A stretch of 64,000 nucleotides of DNA from Streptomyces fulvoviolaceus (GTDB taxonomy: Bacteria > Actinomycetota > Actinomycetes > Streptomycetales > Streptomycetaceae). The position numbers and the translations under genes are program-made. Positions 54,954 to 62,805 of the stretch are shown here, one piece after another; the stretch's first letter is position 1, and the number at the start of each line of letters is the position of its first letter. The notes under the pieces were generated by a model. It worked only from the letters and a program-made list of their open reading frames with translations, was not told where the DNA came from and did no database searches. The DNA is taken from the NCBI RefSeq assembly GCF_000718165.1, contig NZ_JOEY01000020.1, forward strand, positions 96,861 to 160,860, in the 5' to 3' direction.

Positions 54954-55402
54954 CTGCGTCACCCTAGCCCGGATACGGAGGAACCGGCCATGGCGAGGGG
55001 GTGGCTTGACGGTTACGGCCGGTGGGACGTCAGTCCTCGCCCCTGACGATGTTCCACTCTCCCGTGTGAGCCGCGGCGGACGCGCCCCGGTCCTCGACGG
55101 CCGGCAGGCAGGTCCGCGGGGCTCCCTCGCCGCGGCCGCGGCGGGTCCTGGACCAGCCGGTCCCGGTCCGGCGGGCGACTGGTTTCTCTCCGGTCTGCGT
55201 GGTCACGACGGTTCGACTTCCTTCCGCGTCCGAGCTCTCGACGCCGGGTCCCCGGCAGGGGCACGGCCAAACCACGGCGAGCGGCGTCAGGGCATCGCGT
55301 CCGCACACTCATTCGTGCGGGATCTGTGGCACCGGATCTTGACGGCGGCCGAACTCGCGTGCCCGGGGCTGCAGTTCGCGAACGGATCTTCTGGTCGCCC
55401 GA
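54954..55402. other. Intergenic region without a recognisable gene
   Basis: About 450 bases between rfbA and the phosphatase gene, both on the minus strand. One candidate is a 58-codon minus-strand frame (55030-55206) starting at a GTG with AAGGAAG ten bases upstream; its Arg/Gly-rich product resembles nothing I know. A 14-base inverted repeat GCCGGGTC... is not convincing. No terminator was found. Confidence 0.5.
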
Positions 55403-57859
55403 TCACGTGTCCAGCGCGATCTCGCTCCACACCTGCTTGCCGCCGCTGACCGGCACGCTCCCCCACGCCGCCGACACCGCCTCGACGAGGAGGATGCCGC
55501 GGCCGCCGGTGGCCTCCCAGCCGATGCTGGTCGGCTTGGCGGGGGTGCGGGGCGAGGCGTCGGCGACGGCGAACCGCAGCCGGTGGTTGACGAGGGTGAG
55601 GTCGAGGCGGACCCTGCCGTCGGTGTGCACGAGGGCGTTGGTGACGAGTTCGGAGACCACGAGCAGGGCGGTGTCCAGGGCGTCGGCCGGGACCTCCCAG
55701 GTGCGCAGGGTGCGCCGGGTGAAGCGGCGGGCGTGCCCGACGGCCTGGGGGACGCGCCACACCGTCCAGCTCTCCCTGAGGGGGCGGGAGGCCATGCCGT
55801 CGTAGCGCAGGAGGAGCAGGGCGACGTCGTCGCCGCGACGGGCGTTGCCGAGGAGGGCGTCGGCGACGAGTCCGAGGTGGGCGGGGTCGGAGACGGCGAG
55901 CTCGTGGGCGAAACGGTCCATGCCCTCGTCGATGTCGGCCTCGGCGGACTCCACGAGGCCGTCGGTGGTCAGGGCGATGAGTGTGCCGGGACGGAGCCCG
56001 AGCGGGAACATCGGGAAGTCGGCCTGGGCCATCACACCGAGTGGCGGACCACCGTCCGCCTCCACGATCTCCGTGCTGCCGTCCGGGTGGCGCAGCACGG
56101 GCGGGAGGTGCCCGGCGCGGACGCACCAGGCGGTGCCCTCCTCCATGTCGAGGTCGACGTAGGCGCAGGTGGCGAAGAGGTCGGTCTCCATGTCCATGAG
56201 GAGGCGGTTGGCATGGGAGACGACCACGTCCGGGGGGTGGCCCTCGACCGCGTAGGCGCGCAGGGCCGTGCGCATCTGGCCCATGAGGGTGGCGGCGCCG
56301 GCACTGTGGCCCTGGACGTCGCCGATGATCAGGGCGACGTGGTTGTCGGGCAGCGGGATCACGTCGTACCAGTCCCCGCCGAGTTCCAGCCCGGCCGTGC
56401 TCGGCAGGTAGCGGGCGACGGCGACCGCGCCGGGCAGTTTGGGCAGGCGGCGCGGGAGCAGCTGGCGCTGGAGCATGCCGACGAGTTCGTGCTCGGCGTC
56501 GAAGGCGTGGGCGCGCATCAGGGCCTGTCCGGCGAGGCCGGCGGAGGCGGTGAGCAGGGCGCGTTCGTCGGGGCCGAAGTCGTGCGGGGTGTCCCAGCCG
56601 ATGAGGCAGGCGCCGGCCATACGGCCCGCGGCGGACAGCGGGAGAACGGCGAGGCCGCCGGGGCCGACCTCGGCGAGCGCGGGTTCGAGGGCGGTGCCGG
56701 CGGGCCAGATCTGGGCGCGTCCCTCGCGCAGGGCGGCGGCGAGGGTGGGCATGGCCCGCACGGGTGCGTCGGGCCACTCGCTGCGCCACTCCAGGCGCCA
56801 CAGCTCGGGCCAGGACTCCGGTTCGGGCGGGTCGAGGACGGTGACGACGAGCCGGTCGCCCTCCAGCTCGGCGAGCGCGATCCGGTCGGCCCCGAGCGGG
56901 GTGCGCAGGGCGGAGACGACGGCCTGGCTGACGTCGCGGACGGTGCCGGCGGAGGCGAGGGCGGTGGCCAGGCGCTGGATGCGGGCCACGTCGGTGACGT
57001 CGGAGCGCAGCGTGGAGGCGTCGGCGACCGTGCCCACGAGCCGCGTCGGGTATCCCTCGCCGCCGGGCAGCAGGCGTCCGCGCAGCCTGAGCCACTTGGG
57101 CGGGCCCGTGGGCTGCAGGACCCGGAACTCCAGCTCGCGGTCACCGATGGACATGTGGTCGGCCTCGACCACGCTCATCAGCGAGGGCAGGTCCTCGGGC
57201 ACGGTCAGGCCCAGCAGGGTCTCGACCTTGCCGTCGAACTCGGCCCGGCTCAGACCGAACAGCTCCAGGATGCCGTCGCCGACCTCGACCCGGCCGGTGT
57301 CCATGGCGAGGGTGAAGGCGTTGGAGCGCAGTTCCTCGCCCTCCGCCGCCACACTGGGAGCGGGGCAGACGACCGCGTCGGCGATCAGTTCGAGGCACTT
57401 GCGGTCCTCGTCGTCGAAGCCGCCCGTGTCCTCGCTCACCGCGAGGAGGCAGGCCCGGCCGTCGTCCCCGTGCGCGGGCAGCACGGCCAGATGGCAGTCT
57501 CGCGCGGGCGCCCGCCGGGCGTCGGCGCAGGCGGCGAGTTCCTCCGGGCCGATCCACACCGGCCGCCCGGTGCGCTGCGCCTCGGCGAGCGGGGAGCCGC
57601 CGGAGAGGGCGTAGCTGTCGCGCAGTCCGTACACCGTCCTGGGTACGCCGGCGGACTCGACGAGGCACAGCAGGTCCCCGTCCTTGCCCGGCTCGTACAC
57701 GGCGGCGAGCGTCGCCCCGGCGAAGACGAGCGCCTGTTCGAGTACGCGGCGCAGCCGTTCGGGCGAGTCGGGACCGTCCGTGAGCGAATTGAGGGCAACT
57801 TCGGCGCGCAGCGTTCTCGTTCTGCGTCCCGCAGCGCCCTCACTGACCACGTCCGCCAT
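55403..57859 (-). CDS. SpoIIE-type PP2C phosphatase with GAF/PAS sensors and RsbW-like kinase domain
   Basis: 818 residues from the ATG at 57859; an ATG at 57904 would add 15. Order seen: GAF-like (about 25-190), PAS (about 195-310, ILELFGLSRAEFDGK), a second GAF (about 325-480), SpoIIE phosphatase (LLPRRLPKLPGAVAVARYLPS, GGDWYDVIPLPD, IGDVQGHSAGAATLM, LTTDGLVES) and a C-terminal HATPase (ELVTNALVHT, GGRGILLVEAVS). Such proteins act in partner-switching control of sigma factors. It is divergent from amfT, sharing about 190 bases. Confidence 0.92.
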   Translation of the reverse strand: MADVVSEGAAGRRTRTLRAEVALNSLTDGPDSPERLRRVLEQALVFAGATLAAVYEPGKDGDLLCLVESAGVPRTVYGLRDSYALSGGSPLAEAQRTGRPVWIGPEELAACADARRAPARDCHLAVLPAHGDDGRACLLAVSEDTGGFDDEDRKCLELIADAVVCPAPSVAAEGEELRSNAFTLAMDTGRVEVGDGILELFGLSRAEFDGKVETLLGLTVPEDLPSLMSVVEADHMSIGDRELEFRVLQPTGPPKWLRLRGRLLPGGEGYPTRLVGTVADASTLRSDVTDVARIQRLATALASAGTVRDVSQAVVSALRTPLGADRIALAELEGDRLVVTVLDPPEPESWPELWRLEWRSEWPDAPVRAMPTLAAALREGRAQIWPAGTALEPALAEVGPGGLAVLPLSAAGRMAGACLIGWDTPHDFGPDERALLTASAGLAGQALMRAHAFDAEHELVGMLQRQLLPRRLPKLPGAVAVARYLPSTAGLELGGDWYDVIPLPDNHVALIIGDVQGHSAGAATLMGQMRTALRAYAVEGHPPDVVVSHANRLLMDMETDLFATCAYVDLDMEEGTAWCVRAGHLPPVLRHPDGSTEIVEADGGPPLGVMAQADFPMFPLGLRPGTLIALTTDGLVESAEADIDEGMDRFAHELAVSDPAHLGLVADALLGNARRGDDVALLLLRYDGMASRPLRESWTVWRVPQAVGHARRFTRRTLRTWEVPADALDTALLVVSELVTNALVHTDGRVRLDLTLVNHRLRFAVADASPRTPAKPTSIGWEATGGRGILLVEAVSAAWGSVPVSGGKQVWSEIALDT

Positions 57860-58045
57860 TACAGCGCTTATGAGGCACCTGCGCAGCCCCTGTGACCGTT
57901 CCATGGAGTGTTTGCGGAGGTCAGGCTCGAAAGTCGCCGAACAGATCTTTACGCATGCGTACCGCACGGTGATCTCGTGACAGGCGTGACTGTCCGTGCC
58001 CGTCGCCCCACTGGAAGCTCGATGCCGGGCCACAGAGGGGGACTG

Positions 58046-60652
58046 ATGGACAAGCGGTACGAGGTGTACGCGCTCGCCGACAGACATTTCTACGAGACGC
58101 CGGACCGGCTGTCCGCGGAAGGCCAGGAGGCGGCGCCGCTGTACGAGACGGCGCGGCGCGAGGTGCCCGAGGGCTGGGACTCGGCCCGGATCGGCGACTG
58201 GCTGACACTGACACCGCTCGACGAGGACGGTGCCCCGCTGTCCGGACCCGCCCAGGGCTGGAAGATCCACGCCTCGGCCATCCGCGCGAACGCGGAGAAG
58301 ATCGCCGCGATCGTGTGGGAGTACTGCGTGCCCCGCCGTATCCCGTTCAAGTTCGTGCCGGGCCCGCACCTGCTGCACCTGCGCAACACCAAGTACGCGG
58401 CCCGCGACTCCAGCGGCAAGTTCGTCACGATCTACCCGGCCGACGAGGAGCAGCTGCACGTCGTGCTGCGCGAGCTGGGCAAACTCCTGGAGGGCTTCGA
58501 GGGTCCGTACATCCTCACCGATCTCCGCTGGTACGACGGTCCGCTGTACGTCCGCCACGGCGCTTTCGCGCGCACCTTCGTCGTCGACGAGCGCGGCTCG
58601 CTGGTGCTGGCGGTGCGGGACGGCGAGGGGCGGCTGGTGCCGGACCGGCGGGCGCCCTCCTTCCAGGTGCCCGAGTGGGTGACGCTGCCGGCGTTCCTCG
58701 AGCCGCATCTGGCGGCGCGGAACACCACGACGGTGGGCGAGCTGCCGTACCGGATCGAGAAGGCACTGCACTTCTCCAACGGCGGCGGGGTGTACTCGGG
58801 CACCGACGTCCGGGACGGCAGCAAGGTCGTCCTCAAGGAGGGGCGGCCGCACGCGGGGCTGGCCGCCGACGGGGCGGACGCGATCGCGCGCCTTGAGCGG
58901 GAGAAGTACGCCCTGGAGCAGGCGTCGGGCACGGGTGTGGTGCCGGAGGTGCGGGACTGGTTCACGCTCGGGGACCACCGTTTCCTGGTCATGGACTTCC
59001 TGGAGGGACGCCCGCTCAACTCGTTCTTCGCCGAACGGCACCCGCTGATGGGCCCGAGCCCCGATCCGGCGGCGGTGTCCGCCTACTCGGCGTGGGCGGT
59101 GCGCATCCACCGGGCGGTTCAGCGGGCGGTGGAGGCGATGCACGCGCGCGGGATCGTCTTCAACGACCTGCATGTCTTCAACATCATGGTCGGCCCCGAC
59201 GAGGAGTCGGTGTCGCTGCTCGACTTCGAGGCCGCGGCCCCCGTGTCCGAGCAGGGCCGCCAGGTCGTCGCCCACCCCGGGTTCGTCGCCCCGCCGGACC
59301 GCACGGGCATCGACATCGACCGGTACGCGCTGGCCTGTCTCAGGCTCGCCCTGTTCCTGCCCCTCACCACACTGTTCGCGGTGGATCGCGGCAAGGCGGC
59401 CCACCTGGCGGACGTCATCGCCCGTCAGTTCCCGGACGTACCGCGGGAGTTCCTGGACGAGGCGGTCGCGGAGATCACCCGGGACGTGGCCGCGCGGCCG
59501 TCGTCACCGCCGGTCTCCTTCGTGGAGCCCGGGGACTGGCCCTACAGCCGCGACTCCATGGTCAAGGCGTTGCTCGCCTCGGCCACCCCTGAGCGCGACG
59601 ACCGGCTCTTCCCCGGCGACGTCGCCCAGTTCTCCGACGGCGGTGGTCTCGGCCTCGCGCACGGTGCGGCCGGTGTGCTGTACGCGCTGGACGCGGTCGG
59701 CGCCGAACGGTACGAGGAGGGCGAGCGCTGGCTCCTCGACCACACCGCACCACCACCGATCGGCACCCCGCTCGGCCTCTACGACGGTCTCGCGGGCGTC
59801 GCGCACGTCCTGGACCGGCTCGGCCACCGGCAGCGGGCCCTCGACCTGGTCGACACGATCCTCCGGGAGCGCTGGCAGAACCTGTCCTCGGACCTGCGCG
59901 GCGGACTGGCCGGGCTCGGCCTGGTCCTGGACGACCTGGCCGACAGGACCGGCGAGAAGGAACTCGCCGAGCTGGCCGCCGAGGCCGCGCAGCTCCTCGT
60001 ACGACGACTTGCGGAGCCGCTTCCGGCCACGCCCCGGCGGCGGGCCGGACTGCTGCGGGGTGCCACCGGGCCCGCGCTGTTCCTGCTGCGGCAGTACGAA
60101 CGGACCGGCGAGCCGGACCTGCTGGCGGCGGCCCGTGCGGCCCTGCGCCAGGACCTGGAGTGCTGTGTGACGCGCGAGGGCGGCTCGCTGGAGGTCGACG
60201 AGGGGTGGCGGTCGATGCCGTACCTCGGTGACGGCAGCGCGGGCGTCGGGATGGTCATCGACGACTACCTCGCCCACGCCGCCGACGACACCGGGGAGTT
60301 CGAGCGGGCCCGCGCCGGTGTACTGACCGCCGCCACCTCCCGCTTCTACGCGCAGCCGGGTCTCTTCCAGGGCCGCGCCGGGATGATCCTGCACCTCGCC
60401 CGCACCACCACGCCCGGCGCGGACGCCGCACGGCTCGACGAGCAGATCGCCGGCCTCGGCTGGTTCGCGATGTCCTACCAGGGCCAACTGGCCTTCCCGG
60501 GACACCAGATGATGCGGCTGTCGATGGATCTGGGCACCGGTACGGCAGGGTGCCTGCTCGCGCTCGGCGCGGCCCTCGGCGCCCGGGCCACCGCGCACCT
60601 GCCGTTCCTGCCGCCGCTCGGGCGGCCCACAGAACGCGGCTCCGCAATCTGA
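58046..60652 (+). CDS. amfT: Class III lanthipeptide synthetase (RamC/AmfT type)
   Basis: 868 residues from the ATG at 58046 (MDKRYEVYALADRHFYETPD), a start nearly identical to RamC/AmfT proteins, with GAGGGG upstream. Order: N-terminal lyase domain; Ser/Thr-kinase-like domain with VFNDLHVFNIMV (about 370-381) and LLDFEAA (about 391-397); C-terminal LanC-like cyclase from about residue 530. It phosphorylates and dehydrates Ser in the precursor and forms labionin or lanthionine rings. The precursor gene follows 68 bases later. Confidence 0.95.
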   Translation: MDKRYEVYALADRHFYETPDRLSAEGQEAAPLYETARREVPEGWDSARIGDWLTLTPLDEDGAPLSGPAQGWKIHASAIRANAEKIAAIVWEYCVPRRIPFKFVPGPHLLHLRNTKYAARDSSGKFVTIYPADEEQLHVVLRELGKLLEGFEGPYILTDLRWYDGPLYVRHGAFARTFVVDERGSLVLAVRDGEGRLVPDRRAPSFQVPEWVTLPAFLEPHLAARNTTTVGELPYRIEKALHFSNGGGVYSGTDVRDGSKVVLKEGRPHAGLAADGADAIARLEREKYALEQASGTGVVPEVRDWFTLGDHRFLVMDFLEGRPLNSFFAERHPLMGPSPDPAAVSAYSAWAVRIHRAVQRAVEAMHARGIVFNDLHVFNIMVGPDEESVSLLDFEAAAPVSEQGRQVVAHPGFVAPPDRTGIDIDRYALACLRLALFLPLTTLFAVDRGKAAHLADVIARQFPDVPREFLDEAVAEITRDVAARPSSPPVSFVEPGDWPYSRDSMVKALLASATPERDDRLFPGDVAQFSDGGGLGLAHGAAGVLYALDAVGAERYEEGERWLLDHTAPPPIGTPLGLYDGLAGVAHVLDRLGHRQRALDLVDTILRERWQNLSSDLRGGLAGLGLVLDDLADRTGEKELAELAAEAAQLLVRRLAEPLPATPRRRAGLLRGATGPALFLLRQYERTGEPDLLAAARAALRQDLECCVTREGGSLEVDEGWRSMPYLGDGSAGVGMVIDDYLAHAADDTGEFERARAGVLTAATSRFYAQPGLFQGRAGMILHLARTTTPGADAARLDEQIAGLGWFAMSYQGQLAFPGHQMMRLSMDLGTGTAGCLLALGAALGARATAHLPFLPPLGRPTERGSAI

Positions 60653-60720
60653 CGGAGTCGTGACCCAACCCCGTCCCCACGGTGAACGACACAGTGGACG
60701 ACACAACGGAAGGACACGAG

Positions 60721-60837
60721 ATGGCACTTCTCGACCTGCAGACGATGGAGTCCGAAGAGCACACCGACGGCGGCGGCGGAAGCTCGGCCAGCCTGCTGCT
60801 CTGCTGGAGCACGGCCAGCGTCACGCTCTGTCTCTGA
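60721..60837 (+). CDS. amfS: AmfS/SapB-type class III lanthipeptide precursor
   Basis: 38 residues. The leader begins MALLDLQTMESEEHTDGGG, the conserved LLDLQ-x-ME block recognised by the synthetase. The core contains two S-x-x-S-x-x-x-C motifs, SSASLLLC and STASVTLC, each able to form one labionin or lanthionine ring, and ends LCL. This matches AmfS of the S. griseus type more than RamS. The product would be a surfactant peptide that helps aerial hyphae break the surface. Confidence 0.95.
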   Translation: MALLDLQTMESEEHTDGGGGSSASLLLCWSTASVTLCL

Positions 60838-60857
60838 CGAGCACCGCGCATCCACGG

Positions 60858-60898
60858 CCCCGGGCGGTCCGCTCCCGCGAGGGAGGGGCCGCCCGGGG
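60858..60898 (+). terminator. Hairpin between amfS and amfB, probable attenuator
   Basis: CCCCGGGCGG (60858-60867) pairs with CCGCCCGGGG (60889-60898). Inner bases CTCCC/GGGAG extend the stem around a GCGA loop. Placed just after the precursor gene, it would allow more amfS mRNA than exporter mRNA. Confidence 0.8.
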
Positions 60899-60928
60899 TC
60901 CTGCGCACCGCCCCGGACGTGAGGCCGT

Positions 60929-62623
60929 ATGACCACCCATACCGGCAAGGACCTGGCGGCGCCGGCCGCCCGGCACAGCGGCATCCACTGTGTGGCCCTG
61001 TGCCTGCTGAGCACCGCCGCGACCGGCGCCGGTCTGCTGCTGCCCGCCGCGCTGGGCCGGGCCCTGGACCTGCTGCTGGCGCATGCCCCCGCGACCCGCT
61101 GGGTGCTGTACTGCGCCGGGCTGGTCCTGCTGCTCGCGCTGCTCGACGCGGGCCAGACCGTACTGGGCGGCACGGTCGACGCCCGGACCACGGCGTGGCT
61201 GCGCCGGCGGCTGACCGGGCACGTCCTGGACGTGGGCCCGCGGGCCGCCGCCCGCTTCGGGCCCGGCGACCTCGTCGCCCGCCTCGTCGGCAACGCCTCG
61301 CAGGCCGGTACGGCACCGGCCGCCCGCGCCGCGCTGGTCGCCGCGCTCGCCGGGCCGGTCGGCGCCATGGTGGCGCTCGCTCTCATCGACCCATGGCTCG
61401 CGGCGGTGTTCCTGGCCGGAACACCGGTGCTCACACTGCTGCTGCGCGCCTTCGCGCGCGACACCACGGAGTGCGTGACGCGCTACCAGAAGGTGCAGGG
61501 GCGGATCGCGGCGGCGCTCTCGGAGGCCATCGGCGGGCATCGCACCATCGAGGCGGCGGGTACGACGGACCGTGAGACGGCGCGGATCCTGCGGCCACTG
61601 CCCGAACTGTCCCGGGCGGGGTATCGCATGTGGCAGGTGCAGGGGCGGGCCGCCGGCCAGTCGGTCGCCGTGGCCCCGCTGCTCCAGCTCGGCGTCGTCG
61701 CGGTCGCCGGGGTGCTGCTCACCCAACACCGGTTGACCGTGGGCGAGTTGCTCGCGGCCTCGCGTTACGCGGTCCTCGCCGCCGGGGTCGGTGTGCTGGT
61801 GGGCCAGCTCGCGGGACTGGCCCGCGCCCGGGCGGCGGTGGGACGGCTCGGCGAGGTCCTGGCGGAGCCCGCCCCCGTCTACGGGACACGCCACCTGCCG
61901 CCCGGGCCGGGCACGTTGGAGTTGCGCGGCGTGACCGCCCGGCGCGGCGGGCGTGCCGTACTCGACGAGGTCGACCTCGTCGTGCCCGGCGGGACCACAC
62001 TCGCCGTGGTCGGCCGGTCCGGCGCGGGCAAGTCGCTGCTCGCGGCGCTCGCCGGACGGCTCGCCGATCCGGATTCCGGGGAGGTCCTGCTGGACGGGGT
62101 ACCGCTGCACGAACTCAGTCACGACGACCTCCGTCGGGCGATAGGCCACGCCTTCGAACGCCCCGCCCTGCTGGGCGGGACCATCGAGGAGGAGATCGGC
62201 CTCGGCCTGGCGTGCCCCTCCTCCGACCGGGTCCGGGCGGCGGCCGTGACGGCCCGCGCGGACGACTTCGTGCGCCGCCTGCCCGCCGGTTACGCCACCT
62301 CCGTCGCCGACGCCCCGCGCTCCGGCGGCGAGTCCCAACGCCTCGGCCTCGCCCGGGCTTTCGCCCACGGCGGCCGCCTCCTCATCCTCGACGACGCCCT
62401 CTCCAGCCTCGACACGGTGACGGAGGCGCAGATCACCGAAGCGCTGGTGAAAGGCGGTTCGGGCAGCACCCGGCTCCTCGTCGCCCACCGCGCGGCCTCG
62501 GCGGCCCGGGCGGACGCGGTGGCCTGGCTGGACGACGGGCGGGTCCGGGCGGTGGGGCCGCACGAAGAGCTGTGGAAGGTCGCGGGGTACCGGGCGGTCT
62601 TCGCGGACGGAGGGCAGCCGTGA
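60929..62623 (+). CDS. amfB: ABC exporter of the lanthipeptide locus (AmfB/RamA type)
   Basis: 564 residues. The N-terminal six-helix transmembrane domain is followed by an ATPase with Walker A GRSGAGKSL, signature SGGESQRLGLARA, Walker B LLILDDALSSLD and the H-loop AHRAAS. The Walker B Asp is followed by Asp rather than the usual catalytic Glu, so ATP hydrolysis may rely on its partner. The start follows GTGAGG. It probably pairs with the next ABC gene to export mature AmfS. Confidence 0.9.
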   Translation: MTTHTGKDLAAPAARHSGIHCVALCLLSTAATGAGLLLPAALGRALDLLLAHAPATRWVLYCAGLVLLLALLDAGQTVLGGTVDARTTAWLRRRLTGHVLDVGPRAAARFGPGDLVARLVGNASQAGTAPAARAALVAALAGPVGAMVALALIDPWLAAVFLAGTPVLTLLLRAFARDTTECVTRYQKVQGRIAAALSEAIGGHRTIEAAGTTDRETARILRPLPELSRAGYRMWQVQGRAAGQSVAVAPLLQLGVVAVAGVLLTQHRLTVGELLAASRYAVLAAGVGVLVGQLAGLARARAAVGRLGEVLAEPAPVYGTRHLPPGPGTLELRGVTARRGGRAVLDEVDLVVPGGTTLAVVGRSGAGKSLLAALAGRLADPDSGEVLLDGVPLHELSHDDLRRAIGHAFERPALLGGTIEEEIGLGLACPSSDRVRAAAVTARADDFVRRLPAGYATSVADAPRSGGESQRLGLARAFAHGGRLLILDDALSSLDTVTEAQITEALVKGGSGSTRLLVAHRAASAARADAVAWLDDGRVRAVGPHEELWKVAGYRAVFADGGQP

Positions 62624-62805
62624 CCGACGCGGACGGACGGGGAGCGCCGATGACCGCCGCGGGCGGAGGGCGGCCTGGACGAGGCGGATGGGAAAAGGCC
62701 CTGACCCACAGCGTCCGCGGACGGCTCGACCGACACGGCCCGGGTGCAGCCATGCCCCACGCGGGCCGAAGGCGGTTCACCCCCTGCGGACGGGAGCGGC
62801 CATGA
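62620..62805 (+). CDS. Small frame bridging amfB and amfA
   Basis: A 61-codon frame starts at a GTG in the amfB stop (GTGA) and ends in the amfA start (ATGA). The product is Gly/Arg-rich, with WEKALTHSVRGRLDRHG at its centre, and matches nothing I know. It may be a real small gene or only a translational bridge that couples the two exporter genes. Confidence 0.3.
   Translation: MTDADGRGAPMTAAGGGRPGRGGWEKALTHSVRGRLDRHGPGAAMPHAGRRRFTPCGRERP

Noticed and set aside
54954..55402. 58-codon frame at 55030-55206 as a gene
   Set aside because: It has a possible ribosome-binding site but Arg/Gly-rich composition and no likeness to any family.
55583..57895. 770-codon plus-strand frame
   Set aside because: Antisense to the SpoIIE phosphatase, whose domains are complete and convincing.
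57860..59404. N-terminal extension of the phosphatase frame
   Set aside because: The open frame continues upstream through the antisense of amfT; the family start is at 57859 or 57904.
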